A DNA stretch of 64,000 nucleotides, taken from CBDANO01 sp965197665 (GTDB taxonomy: Bacteria; Chloroflexota; Dehalococcoidia; Lucifugimonadales; UBA3495). The stretch covers positions 124,001-188,000 of the forward strand of contig CBDANO010000005.1 of assembly GCA_965197665.1 (NCBI GenBank), given 5' to 3'. A program made the position numbers and the translations under genes. The notes under the pieces are model-generated. The model ran no database searches and was not told the DNA's origin. It worked only from the letters and a program-made list of their open reading frames with translations. How positions within the stretch are numbered: position 1 is the first letter of the stretch; every line of letters begins with the position of its first letter. Positions 1 through 7,966 of this stretch are shown one piece after another.

Positions 1-2
1 GG

Positions 3-320
3 CGTATTCTGTTCGTTCTCACCGGCGGGCCGACCCTGAGCTTGCAAGAAGTGCAGGACGCCGCCAATGTCATCCAGGAAATGTCGGACCCGGAGTCCAA
101 CATTATCTTTGGGACCTGCCGTGATCCGAGGCTGGACGACGAGGTCAAGATGACCATGGTCGCCGCGTCCTTCCCGGTGCTGCAAGAGTCCCCGCAAATG
201 CGGGAGGCGGAGCTGGAGCGCTTGCTGCAAGACGTTATTCCGGAAGCGGAAGATGAGCTCGACGTTCCCAGCTTCATCCGGAAGCAGTCCAGCCCCAGGG
301 GCCGGGGCCTCTTCCGTTAG
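3..320 (+). CDS. ftsZ: Cell division protein FtsZ, C-terminal part (5' end outside window)
   Basis: FtsZ is the tubulin-like GTPase that forms the cytokinetic ring. Only the last ~105 codons are present, open from the window edge. The visible part begins in the C-terminal domain (FVLTGGPTLSLQEVQ, matching the family's ITGG-D-L-L-EV segment), continues through SNIIFGTCRDPRLDDEV, which resembles the NIIFGA-D-L-DEV block, and ends with a short acidic linker and LDVPSFIRK. That last piece matches the conserved C-terminal tail (D-IP-FLR) that binds FtsA and other partners. A strong terminator follows at 501-540. The linker is short compared with many FtsZ proteins. Confidence 0.95.
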   Translation, partial: RILFVLTGGPTLSLQEVQDAANVIQEMSDPESNIIFGTCRDPRLDDEVKMTMVAASFPVLQESPQMREAELERLLQDVIPEAEDELDVPSFIRKQSSPRGRGLFR

Positions 321-349
321 CCCCCGTTTACGTTGTCTCGAAGCCAGCA

Positions 350-499
350 AGCACTACCCCGCGGCCGGGCGGAACCTCCCCAAGGGCGACCGCCCGGCCC
401 CCCGACCAAGGGGTAATGTTCAAGGAGTAATGTTCTCGGAGGCCTAAGCGCACTAATACCCAAGTCCGGTACCCCTAACCCAGGCGCCGGGAATCGCCT
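350..499 (+). other. Highly structured GC-rich stretch after ftsZ, possible small RNA
   Basis: This gene-free stretch carries a perfect 10-bp inverted repeat (363-372 with 390-399, loop 17 nt) without a T-tract, a possible long-range pairing GGGGTA (410-415) with TACCCC (470-475), and a repeated 9-mer GTAATGTTC (413-421 and 427-435). It lies between the ftsZ stop and a strong terminator, so it would be part of the ftsZ transcript or a processed RNA. It does not match the signatures I know for tmRNA, RNase P RNA or SRP RNA. No protein-coding frame looks real. Function unknown. Confidence 0.3.
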
Positions 500-500
500 C

Positions 501-548
501 GAGGCCGCCATTCTTTCAATGAAGGATGGCGGCCTCTTTCTATTTATT
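501..548 (+). terminator. Rho-independent terminator after ftsZ
   Basis: A perfect 11-bp stem (501-511 with 526-536) with a 14-nt loop is followed at once by a T-rich tail (TTTCTATTTATTT). It ends the ftsZ transcription unit and isolates it from nrdR. Confidence 0.85.
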
Positions 549-718
549 TAATTGCTTAGCTCGTGCTACTGCTGAGGCGTCCGCCGGCCCCTTGGCCCGG
601 CCCCTGGGCAAGGGATTCTCCCGGCGCCGATCAGCAAAGGCCCGGGCTGGGCCGTCAAAAGATGATTTGCCGGTACAAGCTGCAATTCGCTGTCGAAGGT
701 ACGAGATTCGAAAAACTA

Positions 719-747
719 TTGACATTCGTTGACGCACAATATACAAT
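719..747 (+). promoter_or_regulatory. Sigma-70-type promoter of nrdR with possible NrdR-box half
   Basis: A consensus -35 TTGACA (719-724) and a -10 TACAAT (742-747) are separated by exactly 17 bp, in an AT-rich island upstream of nrdR. The -10 overlaps CACAATATACAAT (735-747), which loosely resembles an NrdR box and would suggest autoregulation. The operator reading is inference; the promoter match is direct. Confidence 0.65.
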
Positions 748-841
748 CCCACGCTACCACAGATTGTGGTTTTAGTTAACAATAACACATTATCTGGTGT
801 CTTAGATTAATTTTATACGATTTTTAGAAAGTGTTTCAGCA

Positions 842-1456
842 ATGAAGTGCCCTTATTGTTCATATTCCGACTCGAAAGTAACCGACTCCCGGACGGTGGA
901 GAACGGGATTCGCCGCCGCCGGGAGTGTCAACGCTGCGGACTGCGTTTCACCACCTACGAACGGTTGCAAGCTACGGCTTTGATGGTCTCCAAGCAAGAC
1001 AATCGCCGGGAGGAGTTCGACCGTGAAAAGCTCACCGCAGGCATCCGGAAAGCGTGCACCAAGCGGCCAATCCCGTCCCGAACCATCGAAAAAATGGTCG
1101 AGGATATCGAGGCCGAGCTACAACACCTTGGTCAAGTGGAGGTGCCCACCAGCATACTGGGTACGATGGTGATGGACCGGCTCCGGGGCATGGACCGCAT
1201 CGCGTATATCCGCTATGCCAGCGTGTACCGCGACTTCCAGGACATCGAAAACTTCGAGGAAGTGGTCAAGGACCTGCGGGAAGACAATCCCCAGCTTCCG
1301 TTGCCCGAATCGTCCCCCGGACCGGTCCAGCGGAGGCGCCGGCGGAACACGTCCACCGCCGCCCGCTACCGCCCCAGGAACATAAGCCCCTTTCGCAATG
1401 ACGTCCGCCCCGCGGAGTCAGATGATACCGGAGGGAACCCGATCAATGAACTCTAG
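842..1456 (+). CDS. nrdR: Transcriptional repressor NrdR
   Basis: NrdR senses ATP/dATP through an ATP-cone and represses ribonucleotide reductase genes. The N-terminus MKCPYCSYSDSKVTDSR and RRRRECQRCGLRFTTYER form the four-cysteine zinc ribbon (two CxxC pairs, residues ~3-34); the ATP-cone follows (~residues 49-139). At 204 aa it is longer than the usual ~150-170; the extra ~50 residues form a basic, low-complexity tail (QRRRRRNTS). The ATG at 842 starts directly in the conserved MKCP motif, so the start is secure. nrdJ lies downstream and carries an NrdR-box-like dyad in its leader, fitting the regulatory pairing. Confidence 0.95.
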   Translation: MKCPYCSYSDSKVTDSRTVENGIRRRRECQRCGLRFTTYERLQATALMVSKQDNRREEFDREKLTAGIRKACTKRPIPSRTIEKMVEDIEAELQHLGQVEVPTSILGTMVMDRLRGMDRIAYIRYASVYRDFQDIENFEEVVKDLREDNPQLPLPESSPGPVQRRRRRNTSTAARYRPRNISPFRNDVRPAESDDTGGNPINEL

Positions 1457-1685
1457 CTCGCAATATTCCGCTCTGACCAGGCTTTTGGTTCTAAACAACG
1501 AGGTCCACGACATGGAAAACAGGATGCGGGGTGTGGCCCTGCATCAGGGTGGGGCGCGGGCGGACTCTACGGTAATGACCTCCGACAACCGGCGCATCGC
1601 CGACATGCAGGAGGAAATAGACCGGGGAGTGCGGGCCAGCTTGGCTACTTGCTGGCTGGGGTTGGGAGAAGACCTCGACATTTAG
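1446..1685 (+). CDS. Small hypothetical protein overlapping the end of nrdR
   Basis: A 79-aa frame starts at ATG 1446, 11 bases inside the end of nrdR, behind a good ribosome site (GGAGG near 1430). That arrangement suggests translational coupling. The product (MNSSSQYSALTRLLVLNNEV...) is largely helical in appearance, with a HDMENRMR segment, and has no signal peptide, membrane helix or motif I recognise. It could belong to the nrdR transcript as an accessory protein, or be a chance frame. Confidence 0.45.
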   Translation: MNSSSQYSALTRLLVLNNEVHDMENRMRGVALHQGGARADSTVMTSDNRRIADMQEEIDRGVRASLATCWLGLGEDLDI

Positions 1686-1851
1686 CCGCAAGTCTCGGTC
1701 GATCTTACCGGGTCGATTTTAGTTGCAGACGGGCCGCGGGCCGCCGGTGGACCGGATGGCCTCGAGCACTGAGCTTGCGACGTTGCTTGCATTCCCCGGG
1801 ACCCCGCAGTTCTTCTGATCCCTCGACTTCCGAAATTCCGGCGCAGGCCCA

Positions 1852-1878
1852 TTGACTTTCCTCAAAACTCGTGATAAC
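1852..1878 (+). promoter_or_regulatory. Weak promoter candidate upstream of the nrdJ leader
   Basis: TTGACT (1852-1857) and GATAAC (1873-1878) lie 15 bp apart, shorter than the optimum 17. The position, about 40 bases before the NrdR-box-like dyad, is sensible, but the match is only moderate. Confidence 0.3.
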
Positions 1879-1917
1879 GTGCGCGCTACTTTAGTTGGTA
1901 GTTAGGACGCAACAAGC

Positions 1918-1933
1918 TACAATATGTTGTATA
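1918..1933 (+). promoter_or_regulatory. NrdR-box-like dyad upstream of nrdJ
   Basis: TACAA (1918-1922) and TTGTA (1927-1931) form an inverted repeat around TATG, giving an element close to the published NrdR consensus (acaCwAtATaTwGtgt). NrdR boxes usually occur in pairs; a convincing second copy about three helical turns away was not found, so assignment rests on the neighbouring nrdR gene and the downstream reductase. Confidence 0.5.
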
Positions 1934-1938
1934 TCATA

Positions 1939-2052
1939 GCTGGGCTGAGGGGGGAGTCACCCAGGCCGTGTGAACCTCAGCGAGACCGTCGCAAGGTTCA
2001 GCACTACCGACCCTTGCTTGCGTGACAATAGTCCGGTGCAAATACGTACCGG
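1939..2052 (+). ncRNA. Structured 5' leader of nrdJ, candidate cis-regulatory RNA
   Basis: Three hairpins follow one another in the long untranslated region of nrdJ: CTGGG/CCCAG (1940-1944 with 1960-1964); TGAACCT/AGGTTCA (1971-1977 with 1994-2000) carrying an inner GCGA/TCGC; and CCGGT/ACCGG (2033-2037 with 2048-2052). The leader is about 380 bases long from the likely promoter to the start codon. It lacks the B12-box of the standard cobalamin riboswitch. A structured RNA class associated with nrdJ genes has been described from metagenomes; I cannot confirm membership without a covariance search. Confidence 0.45.
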
Positions 2053-2261
2053 CTGTGATACAACCTAACGACCGCGAACTTGTTCCTGTGGCTTAGTGTG
2101 AGGTCATCGACCTAAAGGCTTGGAGAGTAAATTGAAAACCGGACTCGGGGCCCCTCTGATTGATTGACGCACCCCGGCGGGGCTGCCAAATTGGAGGCCG
2201 GTTGTTCACGAAAGATGGCCGCCCCGGAATGCCGCGTGGTGTGGAGGAAGGATACCGCCGA

Positions 2262-4694
2262 ATGACCGTTACACCGGAGAGACCAGATATGATTAGCGCT
2301 TCTATCCAAAGCCGCCGCCAGCGCATCGCCGCGGCGTTGACCGGCCAAGGCGTCGCCAAGGGGCTCGTTGACCGCGTTCCCGACCTGAGCGACAACGCCA
2401 ACGTGGTGTTGGAACGCCGGTACCTGTCCAAGGACCGGGAAGGCAACGTCTTGGAAGACTCCGACGCTATGTTTCGCCGGGTCGCCCGCAACCTATCCCA
2501 GGCCGAGCTCAACTACGGTTCCTCCGAGGAGGAGCGGCAAGCCGTGGAAGATGACTTCTACGAGGTCATGCGCAGCTTGGAGGTCCTGCCCAACTCTCCC
2601 ACGCTGATGAACGCCGGCCGGGAGCTCCAGCAGCTTTCGGCTTGTTTCGTGCTGCCCGTGGATGATTCCCTGGAGTCCATCTTTACCAAGGTGAGGCAGA
2701 CCGCCATCATCCACAAGAGCGGAGGCGGTACCGGCTTCTCCTTCAGCAACCTGCGGCCCGAGGGCGACGTGGTCGGCTCCACCGGCGGCGTGGCCAGCGG
2801 CCCGGTCAGCTTCATCCGCGCCTTCGACACCGCCACCGACGTGGTCAAGCAGGGCGGCACCCGCCGCGGCGCCAACATGGGTATTCTCGACGTTACCCAC
2901 CCGGACATCATGAAGTTCATCAAGTCCAAAGAGGACGGAAAGCACCTGAATAACTTCAATATCTCGGTGGCGGTAACCGAAGACTTCATGGAAAAAGCGA
3001 AGAAGGCCGAGGAGTACGACTTGGTCAACCCCCGCACCGGCAAGACGTCGGGGTCCCTCAACGCCAAGCACGTATTCGATCTCATGGCGGAAATGGCCTG
3101 CAAGACCGGCGATCCCGGCTTGGTGTTCATGGACCGCATCAACGACGACAACCCCAACCCTCAACTGGGTACTATCGAGAGCACCAACCCTTGCGGCGAG
3201 CAGCCCCTGCTGCCCTACGAGTCGTGCAACCTGGCGTCCATCAACCTCGCCCGGATGGTCAAGTATGAGAACGGGGACGTAGCCATCGACTGGGAGCGGC
3301 TGAGCCGCATGGTCCAGGTAACGGTCCACTTATTGGACAACGTCATAGACATGAACAAGTACCCCATCCCTGAAATCGAAGAGATGAGCAGGACCACCCG
3401 CCGCATCGGCTTGGGAGTGATGGGCTTCGCCGACCTGCTCATACAGCTGGGCGTCCGTTACGACTCGGAAGAGGGTCTGAAGATCGCCGACCAAGTCATG
3501 GACTATGTCTGGGTCAAGACCCACGGGGCCTCGGCGGCGCTGGCGGAGCGCCGGGGGGTCTTCCCCGCCTGGGAAGGCAGCGCCTACAACCGCCCCGGGG
3601 CCGGCGGCGAGAGCAGCCTCATGCGCAACTCGGCCCCCACGACCATCGCCCCCACGGGCACCATAAGCATTATCGCCGGGGCTTCCAGCGGCATCGAGCC
3701 GCTCTTTGCTCTCAGCTACGTCCGCAACGTTATGGACAACACTCGCTTGGTCGAAGCCAATCCCTACTTCGAAGCGGTGGCCAAACAGGAGGGGTTCTAC
3801 TCCCCGGAGTTGGTGGAGCAACTGGTCGAGAAGGGCAGCCTGGAAACTTTGGACGTTCCCCAGTGGGTCAAAGACGTGTTCCGGACTTCCCACGACATTT
3901 CCCCGGAGTGGCACGTGAAGATGCAAGGCGCGGTACAACGGCACACCGATAATTCGGTTTCCAAGACCATCAATTTCCCTCACTCCGCCACCGAGGCCGA
4001 CGTGGCCGAAGCCTACATGCTGGCCTACGAGTTGGGTTGCAAGGGAATTACGGTCTACCGCGACGGCAGCAAGGCCGGCCAGGTGCTCAGCACCGGTGAA
4101 ACCGCCACGGAGGCGGGCGCCGGCGAGAGCGTTTGGGACGAGCCGGCGGCGGCCGCTGGCTATCGAACGCCCAGGGACCGGCCCCAGACCACCCACGGAA
4201 TCACTGAGCGGGTGCGCACCGGCCATGGCAACATGTACGTGACCGTCAATTTCGACGAGGACAACAAGCCCTTCGAACTCTTTGGCACTCTGGGCAAGGC
4301 CGGCGGCTGCGACTCGGCCCAGTTGGAGGCTATCTCTCGATTGGTGTCTCTTGCCCTGAGGTCGGGTATCGATCCCCAGCACGTCATCGAGCAACTCCGG
4401 GGGATTACTTGCTGCCCGGCTTGGGACAGCGGTACGCTGGTGCGCTCCAGCCCCGACGCGGTGGCCTTAGCCTTGGAACGGCACGTGACTGCCGAGGGGG
4501 AGCATAGGGCAGAACCGGCCCAAGGCCCGGTGCGCCAGAGTTCAATGCAAATGGAGTTGCTGAGCCACTCCGGTCCCAACGGCAACGGCGCCGGGTACTC
4601 CTCGGTTAGAAAGTGCCCCGACTGCAACGCCCCGGTCATCTTCCAGGAAGGGTGCTTAATGTGCGTGGCCTGCGGCTGGAACAAGTGCGAGTGA
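2262..4694 (+). CDS. nrdJ: Adenosylcobalamin-dependent (class II) ribonucleoside-diphosphate reductase
   Basis: This enzyme reduces ribonucleotides to deoxyribonucleotides with a radical generated from adenosylcobalamin, independent of oxygen. The frame shows NSPTLMNAGRELQQLSACF (active-site Cys region), SGGGTGFSFSNLRP, a GGVASGPVSF loop, the NPCGEQPLLPYESCNLASIN segment with the finger-loop cysteine, and APTGTISIIAGASSGIEPLF. A C-terminal zinc ribbon (CPDCNAP...CMCVACGWNKC pattern) ends the protein, typical of the NrdJ family. Start choice: ATG 2262 lies behind GGAGG (2243); ATG 2289 with GGAGA at 2276 is an equal alternative. Length ~810 aa fits. Regulated probably by NrdR and by the structured leader. 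Confidence 0.97.
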   Translation: MTVTPERPDMISASIQSRRQRIAAALTGQGVAKGLVDRVPDLSDNANVVLERRYLSKDREGNVLEDSDAMFRRVARNLSQAELNYGSSEEERQAVEDDFYEVMRSLEVLPNSPTLMNAGRELQQLSACFVLPVDDSLESIFTKVRQTAIIHKSGGGTGFSFSNLRPEGDVVGSTGGVASGPVSFIRAFDTATDVVKQGGTRRGANMGILDVTHPDIMKFIKSKEDGKHLNNFNISVAVTEDFMEKAKKAEEYDLVNPRTGKTSGSLNAKHVFDLMAEMACKTGDPGLVFMDRINDDNPNPQLGTIESTNPCGEQPLLPYESCNLASINLARMVKYENGDVAIDWERLSRMVQVTVHLLDNVIDMNKYPIPEIEEMSRTTRRIGLGVMGFADLLIQLGVRYDSEEGLKIADQVMDYVWVKTHGASAALAERRGVFPAWEGSAYNRPGAGGESSLMRNSAPTTIAPTGTISIIAGASSGIEPLFALSYVRNVMDNTRLVEANPYFEAVAKQEGFYSPELVEQLVEKGSLETLDVPQWVKDVFRTSHDISPEWHVKMQGAVQRHTDNSVSKTINFPHSATEADVAEAYMLAYELGCKGITVYRDGSKAGQVLSTGETATEAGAGESVWDEPAAAAGYRTPRDRPQTTHGITERVRTGHGNMYVTVNFDEDNKPFELFGTLGKAGGCDSAQLEAISRLVSLALRSGIDPQHVIEQLRGITCCPAWDSGTLVRSSPDAVALALERHVTAEGEHRAEPAQGPVRQSSMQMELLSHSGPNGNGAGYSSVRKCPDCNAPVIFQEGCLMCVACGWNKCE

Positions 4695-4746
4695 CGTGCG
4701 AGCGCGGTCCAACGGTCCAGCCGCTAGTCTACCCCCTCCTCCATGA

Positions 4747-4777
4747 AGCCCCCGGCTCGCGCCGGGGGCTCCTCTTT
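4747..4777 (+). terminator. Rho-independent terminator after nrdJ
   Basis: A perfect 10-bp GC-rich stem (4747-4756 with 4761-4770) and a TCGC tetraloop are followed by CCTCTTT. The T-tract is short but the stem is very stable. Confidence 0.75.
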
Positions 4778-4838
4778 GGCCCCCCTCTTTAGGGCCCATT
4801 GTGCTAGAATGCAAAAACTCTTCCCGGGAGATTAGGCC

Positions 4839-5855
4839 GTGGGTACCATCCGGAAGCCATCCATAGCTATTACTATGGGAGACCCCTGTGGCATAGGCCC
4901 AGAGGTGGTAGTCAAGGCCCTGGCAGACCCGCGGGTATACGCCTCCTGCCGGCCCTTGGTGGTGGGCAGCGCCTACGCCATGGAACGGGCGGTCGAATTG
5001 ACCGGCTCGGCGTTGCGAGTCAACCGCCGGGACGGCCCGGACGGTACCGGCCAAGACTCTACGGCGGTCGATGTGGTCGATATCGGAAACCTGAATCCCG
5101 AAGACATCACCGTTGGCAGCATCAACCCCCGTTGCGGCAAGGCGGCCATGGAGTGGGTTGCCCGGGCCGGCGAATTGGCCCTGTCCGGCGCGGTCTCGGC
5201 CCTAGCGACGGCGCCCCTAAATAAAGAGGCCGCCAGCCTAGCCGGGTATAAGTCCATCGGCCACATGGAGTTGCTACAGGAGCTGACCGGCGCCAAGACC
5301 GTGGCTACCATGTTGATGGCCAAGAACCTTCGGGTGGTGCACTTGACAACCCACCGGTCCCTGCGTTTGGCCTGCGATTACGTGAAGAAAGACCGGATTC
5401 TGGACTTCCTGAGACTCACTCACGACAGCTTCACCCGGTGGGGCGTTGAAAAGCCCAAGATAGCCGCGGCGGCCCTCAATCCCCACGCCAGCGACGGCGG
5501 ACTCTTGGGCAGCGAAGAAAAGGAAGAGATCGGCCCCGCCGTGGCCGCGGCCCGGGACTTGGGTATAGACGCCGTGGGCCCGGTACCCGCCGACATCGTC
5601 TTTCACCAAGCCATCCAAAACAGTTATGACGCGGTACTGGCCATGTTCCATGACCAAGGGCACATCCCGGTAAAAGTATACGGTTTCGACGACAGCATCA
5701 CCGCCAACCTGGGCCTCCCCTTCGTCAGGACTTCCGTCGATCACGGCACCGCTTTCGATATTGCCGGGCAAGGGATCGCCAACCACGTAAGCATGCTGGA
5801 AGCGGTCCGCTTGGCGGTGACCCTGGCCAACGGCGAGGGCCTGGCTAACTTCTAG
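4839..5855 (+). CDS. pdxA: 4-hydroxythreonine-4-phosphate dehydrogenase family protein PdxA
   Basis: PdxA oxidises 4-phosphooxy-L-threonine in the DXP-dependent pyridoxal-phosphate pathway. The protein (338 aa, normal length) opens with SIAITMGDPCGIGPEV, contains SIGHMELL, HLTTHRSL (metal-ligand His), LNPHASDGG, PADIVFHQ and MFHDQGHIPVKV, and ends with VDHGTAFDIAGQG; the metal-binding histidines are all present. Start is GTG 4839 behind GGGAG (4826-4830); an extended -10 (TGCTAGAAT, 4802-4810) precedes it. It stands alone without pdxJ in view, so a role in the PdxA2-type (phosphorylated sugar-acid) branch cannot be excluded. Confidence 0.93.
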   Translation: MGTIRKPSIAITMGDPCGIGPEVVVKALADPRVYASCRPLVVGSAYAMERAVELTGSALRVNRRDGPDGTGQDSTAVDVVDIGNLNPEDITVGSINPRCGKAAMEWVARAGELALSGAVSALATAPLNKEAASLAGYKSIGHMELLQELTGAKTVATMLMAKNLRVVHLTTHRSLRLACDYVKKDRILDFLRLTHDSFTRWGVEKPKIAAAALNPHASDGGLLGSEEKEEIGPAVAAARDLGIDAVGPVPADIVFHQAIQNSYDAVLAMFHDQGHIPVKVYGFDDSITANLGLPFVRTSVDHGTAFDIAGQGIANHVSMLEAVRLAVTLANGEGLANF

Positions 5856-6073
5856 CCTCGGCCAGCAGCGGATCCCGGCTCTCGGTACTCTCCTTCTTAC
5901 TGCGCCCAATTCGGTGTCCATCATCCTCATCCTCTTGAAGTCGCCTCTGCCGTGGGCGCGGGTGTTCCATGGCCTTTCATCCCCCGCCGCGGGGCCGCAC
6001 CAACCGCCGTCCATGAGCAAAAATCACCACAGGCGGCAAGGAATCCGACTCTTACCAGATAGGCGCCGTAGCG

Positions 6074-6079
6074 TATAAT
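6074..6079 (+). promoter_or_regulatory. -10 element of proC promoter
   Basis: A perfect TATAAT (6074-6079) sits 50 bases before proC; the best -35 at 17 bp spacing (CTTACC, 6051-6056) is weak. The ~270-base gap between pdxA and proC otherwise shows nothing. Confidence 0.5.
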
Positions 6080-6129
6080 AAGAAATCTCACCCAAAGCCT
6101 TTTGTTCTTTATCGAGAGGGTATAGTCGA

Positions 6130-6933
6130 ATGAACCTCGCGTTTATTGGGGGCGGCAAGATGGCGGAAGCCATCCTCAAGGGCGTGCTGTCCGCCGATTT
6201 GACCAGCCCGGGGGAAGTGCGAGTCGGCGAGCCCGTTGCCGAGCGGTGTGAATACTTGCATCGACAGTATGGAGTCCAAGCCGGTCGGAGCAACGCTGAA
6301 GCCGCCCGAGGCGCCGAGTTGGTCGTGCTGGCCGTGAAACCCCAGGACCTTCAAACCGCCTTCGGTCAACTGGAAGGGCGTCTCGAATCGGGCCAGTCGG
6401 TCATGTCCATTATCGCCGGGGCCAAGATAGCCGGCTTGGCCGAAGGGCTGGGACACAAAGCTATTATCCGGGTTATGCCCAATACTCCCGCCCAGATTGG
6501 GCAGGGCATGAGTGTTTGGACCTGTTCCGCCGAGGCGCCCGACCGCGCCAAGGGCTTAACCAAGTCGATTCTAGGCACCGTGGGTAAAGAAATTTACGTA
6601 GAAGACGAGAAATACTTGGACATGGCTACGGCCTTGAGTGGAAGCGGGCCGGCCTACGTGTTTCTGGTCATCGAGGCCATGATCGACGCCGGGGTCTACA
6701 TGGGTCTGCCGAGGGAAGTGGCTAGGACCGCGGCGCTGCAAACGGTCTATGGCAGCGCCCAGCTAGTGATGGACTCCGGGAGACACCCCGCCGAGCTAAA
6801 GGACATGGTGGTTTCCCCGGGAGGAACCACCGCCGAAGGTCTGCAAGTATTGGAGCGCGCCGGGGTGCCGGGAGCCTTCGTAGAGGCGATCGACGCGGCT
6901 TATCGAAAGTCCGTCAAATTGGGCCAACAGTAG
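6130..6933 (+). CDS. proC: Pyrroline-5-carboxylate reductase
   Basis: ProC catalyses the last step of proline synthesis, reducing pyrroline-5-carboxylate with NAD(P)H. The N-terminal Rossmann motif (AFIGGGKMAEAIL), the RVMPNTPAQIGQGM segment, and the C-terminal family signature LSGSGPAYVFLVIEAM...DMVVSPGGTTAEGL are all visible. Length 267 aa is normal. The ATG follows a GAGAGG ribosome site. The yggT gene follows after nine bases, a proC-yggT pairing common in bacteria. Confidence 0.96.
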   Translation: MNLAFIGGGKMAEAILKGVLSADLTSPGEVRVGEPVAERCEYLHRQYGVQAGRSNAEAARGAELVVLAVKPQDLQTAFGQLEGRLESGQSVMSIIAGAKIAGLAEGLGHKAIIRVMPNTPAQIGQGMSVWTCSAEAPDRAKGLTKSILGTVGKEIYVEDEKYLDMATALSGSGPAYVFLVIEAMIDAGVYMGLPREVARTAALQTVYGSAQLVMDSGRHPAELKDMVVSPGGTTAEGLQVLERAGVPGAFVEAIDAAYRKSVKLGQQ

Positions 6934-6942
6934 GGTCGGCGC

Positions 6943-7203
6943 GTGCCTGTCATCGACTTTATCGTCACCCTTCTGACTGTGGCCATCTTCGCCAAGATTG
7001 TCCTTTCCTTCGTCGTCCCCTTGGCCGGGGCGAATCCCCACCCGATGCTACTAAGCCTGAACAGGGTGGTAGGTCAAATTACCGAGCCAATCCTTGGGCC
7101 CATTCGCCGGGTGCTCCCTACCTTCGGCATGTTCGACTTCAGTCCCATGGTCGCCCTCATCATCCTGTGGGCCATACGCGAACTGCTGGCCCGCCAGTTA
7201 TGA
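6943..7203 (+). CDS. YggT family membrane protein
   Basis: This 86-aa protein has two hydrophobic helices (residues ~5-26 and ~62-80) around a conserved loop NRVVGQITEPILGPIRRVLP, the hallmark of the YggT family. Family members are small inner-membrane proteins found beside proC, ftsZ or sepF and linked loosely to cell-division and osmotic functions; their biochemistry is not settled. The start is GTG 6943, nine bases after the proC stop, so the two are probably co-transcribed. Confidence 0.88.
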   Translation: MPVIDFIVTLLTVAIFAKIVLSFVVPLAGANPHPMLLSLNRVVGQITEPILGPIRRVLPTFGMFDFSPMVALIILWAIRELLARQL

Positions 7204-7244
7204 CCCCCTCACTGTGCCCTCCCCTTGCCGAACATTTATGTAGG

Positions 7245-7263
7245 GGCCGGTTTCAAACCGGCC
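7245..7263. repeat. Dispersed palindrome R2, copy 1
   Basis: GGCCGGTTT (7245-7253) and AAACCGGCC (7255-7263) form a perfect 9-bp inverted repeat. The same core flanked by GTAGGGG recurs in opposite orientation at 33980-33998. Confidence 0.8.
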
Positions 7264-7488
7264 TTCCCCCCGTTCAGGGAGTAAGGGCGAAAATTCAAGT
7301 CCCACCCAACTACCTCCTCTCCCTTGACAGGCCCGAAAGCCAATACCCAAACTGAAACCATATCCCCCACACGCCAACGACCAAAAACCCCCTTAATAGT
7401 CTGCCTCAAAAGTCCCTTCTCCCTGGGGAGAAGGTTAGGTTGAGGGGAAAAGTCTGGAGGCAACCGAGATGGTCTGCGCCGGGAACCA

Positions 7489-7528
7489 CCCTCTCTCAAG
7501 TAGGAGAGTGAACTTTTTCAACACCCTC
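7489..7528 (-). repeat. Dispersed repeat R1, copy 1
   Basis: Read on the minus strand this is AGGGTGTTGAAAAAG followed by a CTCTC/GAGAG palindrome. Matching copies lie at 12621, 34063 and 43023, with diverged relatives at 7410-7456 and 39733-39775. The copies sit at gene ends, where the stem could act as a weak terminator. Confidence 0.75.
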
Positions 7529-7683
7529 CCAATGGCCAGTGACCGGCAACTAGCCGTCGGCCACTCCCATAGGGGACCGGGAGGTTTTCAGCCCATGACC
7601 GATTCGTTCCCTATTCGTTCTAACAAAAACGAATCCAACCCCACGCCGCCGCCGTCCAAGAGCAAAACGGAGCAAGAGACTGC

Positions 7684-7743
7684 TTATAATCAACCCGGTA
7701 TGCAAGTTTGTCAGGCCGGAAACAAGATTCCCAATGCAACAAC
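7684..7743 (-). repeat. Dispersed ~60-bp repeat R3, copy 1
   Basis: On the minus strand it shares GTTGCATTGG-AATC, TTTCC-CC, AACTTGCA and CCGGGTTGAT, in the same order and spacing, with the copy at 52950-53026; a more diverged copy lies at 18174-18254. No coding capacity is shared between copies. Confidence 0.65.
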
Positions 7744-7874
7744 GTCCTCCGCTATGGCCCGGTATGGCCCAATATGGCCCTCAAAATTTTAAGGGACACC
7801 CCGGAGGTCATCAAACCTTGACCCTCCTTCGGCGGGCCGATACAATTAACGCCGAATAGCGAGTCGATATAGAC

Positions 7875-7897
7875 TTGATTCCAAGTAGGATTGATTC
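7875..7897 (+). promoter_or_regulatory. Direct repeat upstream of padR, possible operator
   Basis: TTGATTC occurs at 7875-7881 and again at 7891-7897, 16 bp apart, about 70 bases before the padR start. PadR-type regulators usually control their own promoters, so an operator role is possible, but the classic ATGT-N8-ACAT form is not present. Confidence 0.25.
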
Positions 7898-7966
7898 TAC
7901 GTGCGCTGGTGAACCCAAGGCGGGTCCCGGTGACCCTCCCGATTCCGGCAACGTAAGCAAAGAAGT

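Larger units (their letters stand above)
7204..7966 (+). other. Gene-poor stretch with several dispersed repeats
   Basis: About 760 bases between yggT and padR hold no convincing gene. They contain a copy of the GGCCGGTTTcAAACCGGCC palindrome, two copies of GAGAAGG/GAGAG-type palindromic repeats, a TGTTGAAAAA-type element and a copy of the ~60-bp R3 repeat, each annotated separately. Open frames across this stretch have no homology that I recognise. Confidence 0.7.

Noticed and set aside
1939..2052. Cobalamin riboswitch before nrdJ
   Set aside because: The B12-box and the other conserved cobalamin-riboswitch blocks are absent; only generic hairpins are seen.
2493..4394. Long minus-strand frames opposite nrdJ
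   Set aside because: They are shadows of the high-GC nrdJ gene; products have no homology and their composition is unlike the neighbours.
7469..7792. A 107-aa gene between yggT and padR
   Set aside because: The frame runs over R1 and R3 repeat copies and encodes no recognisable protein.
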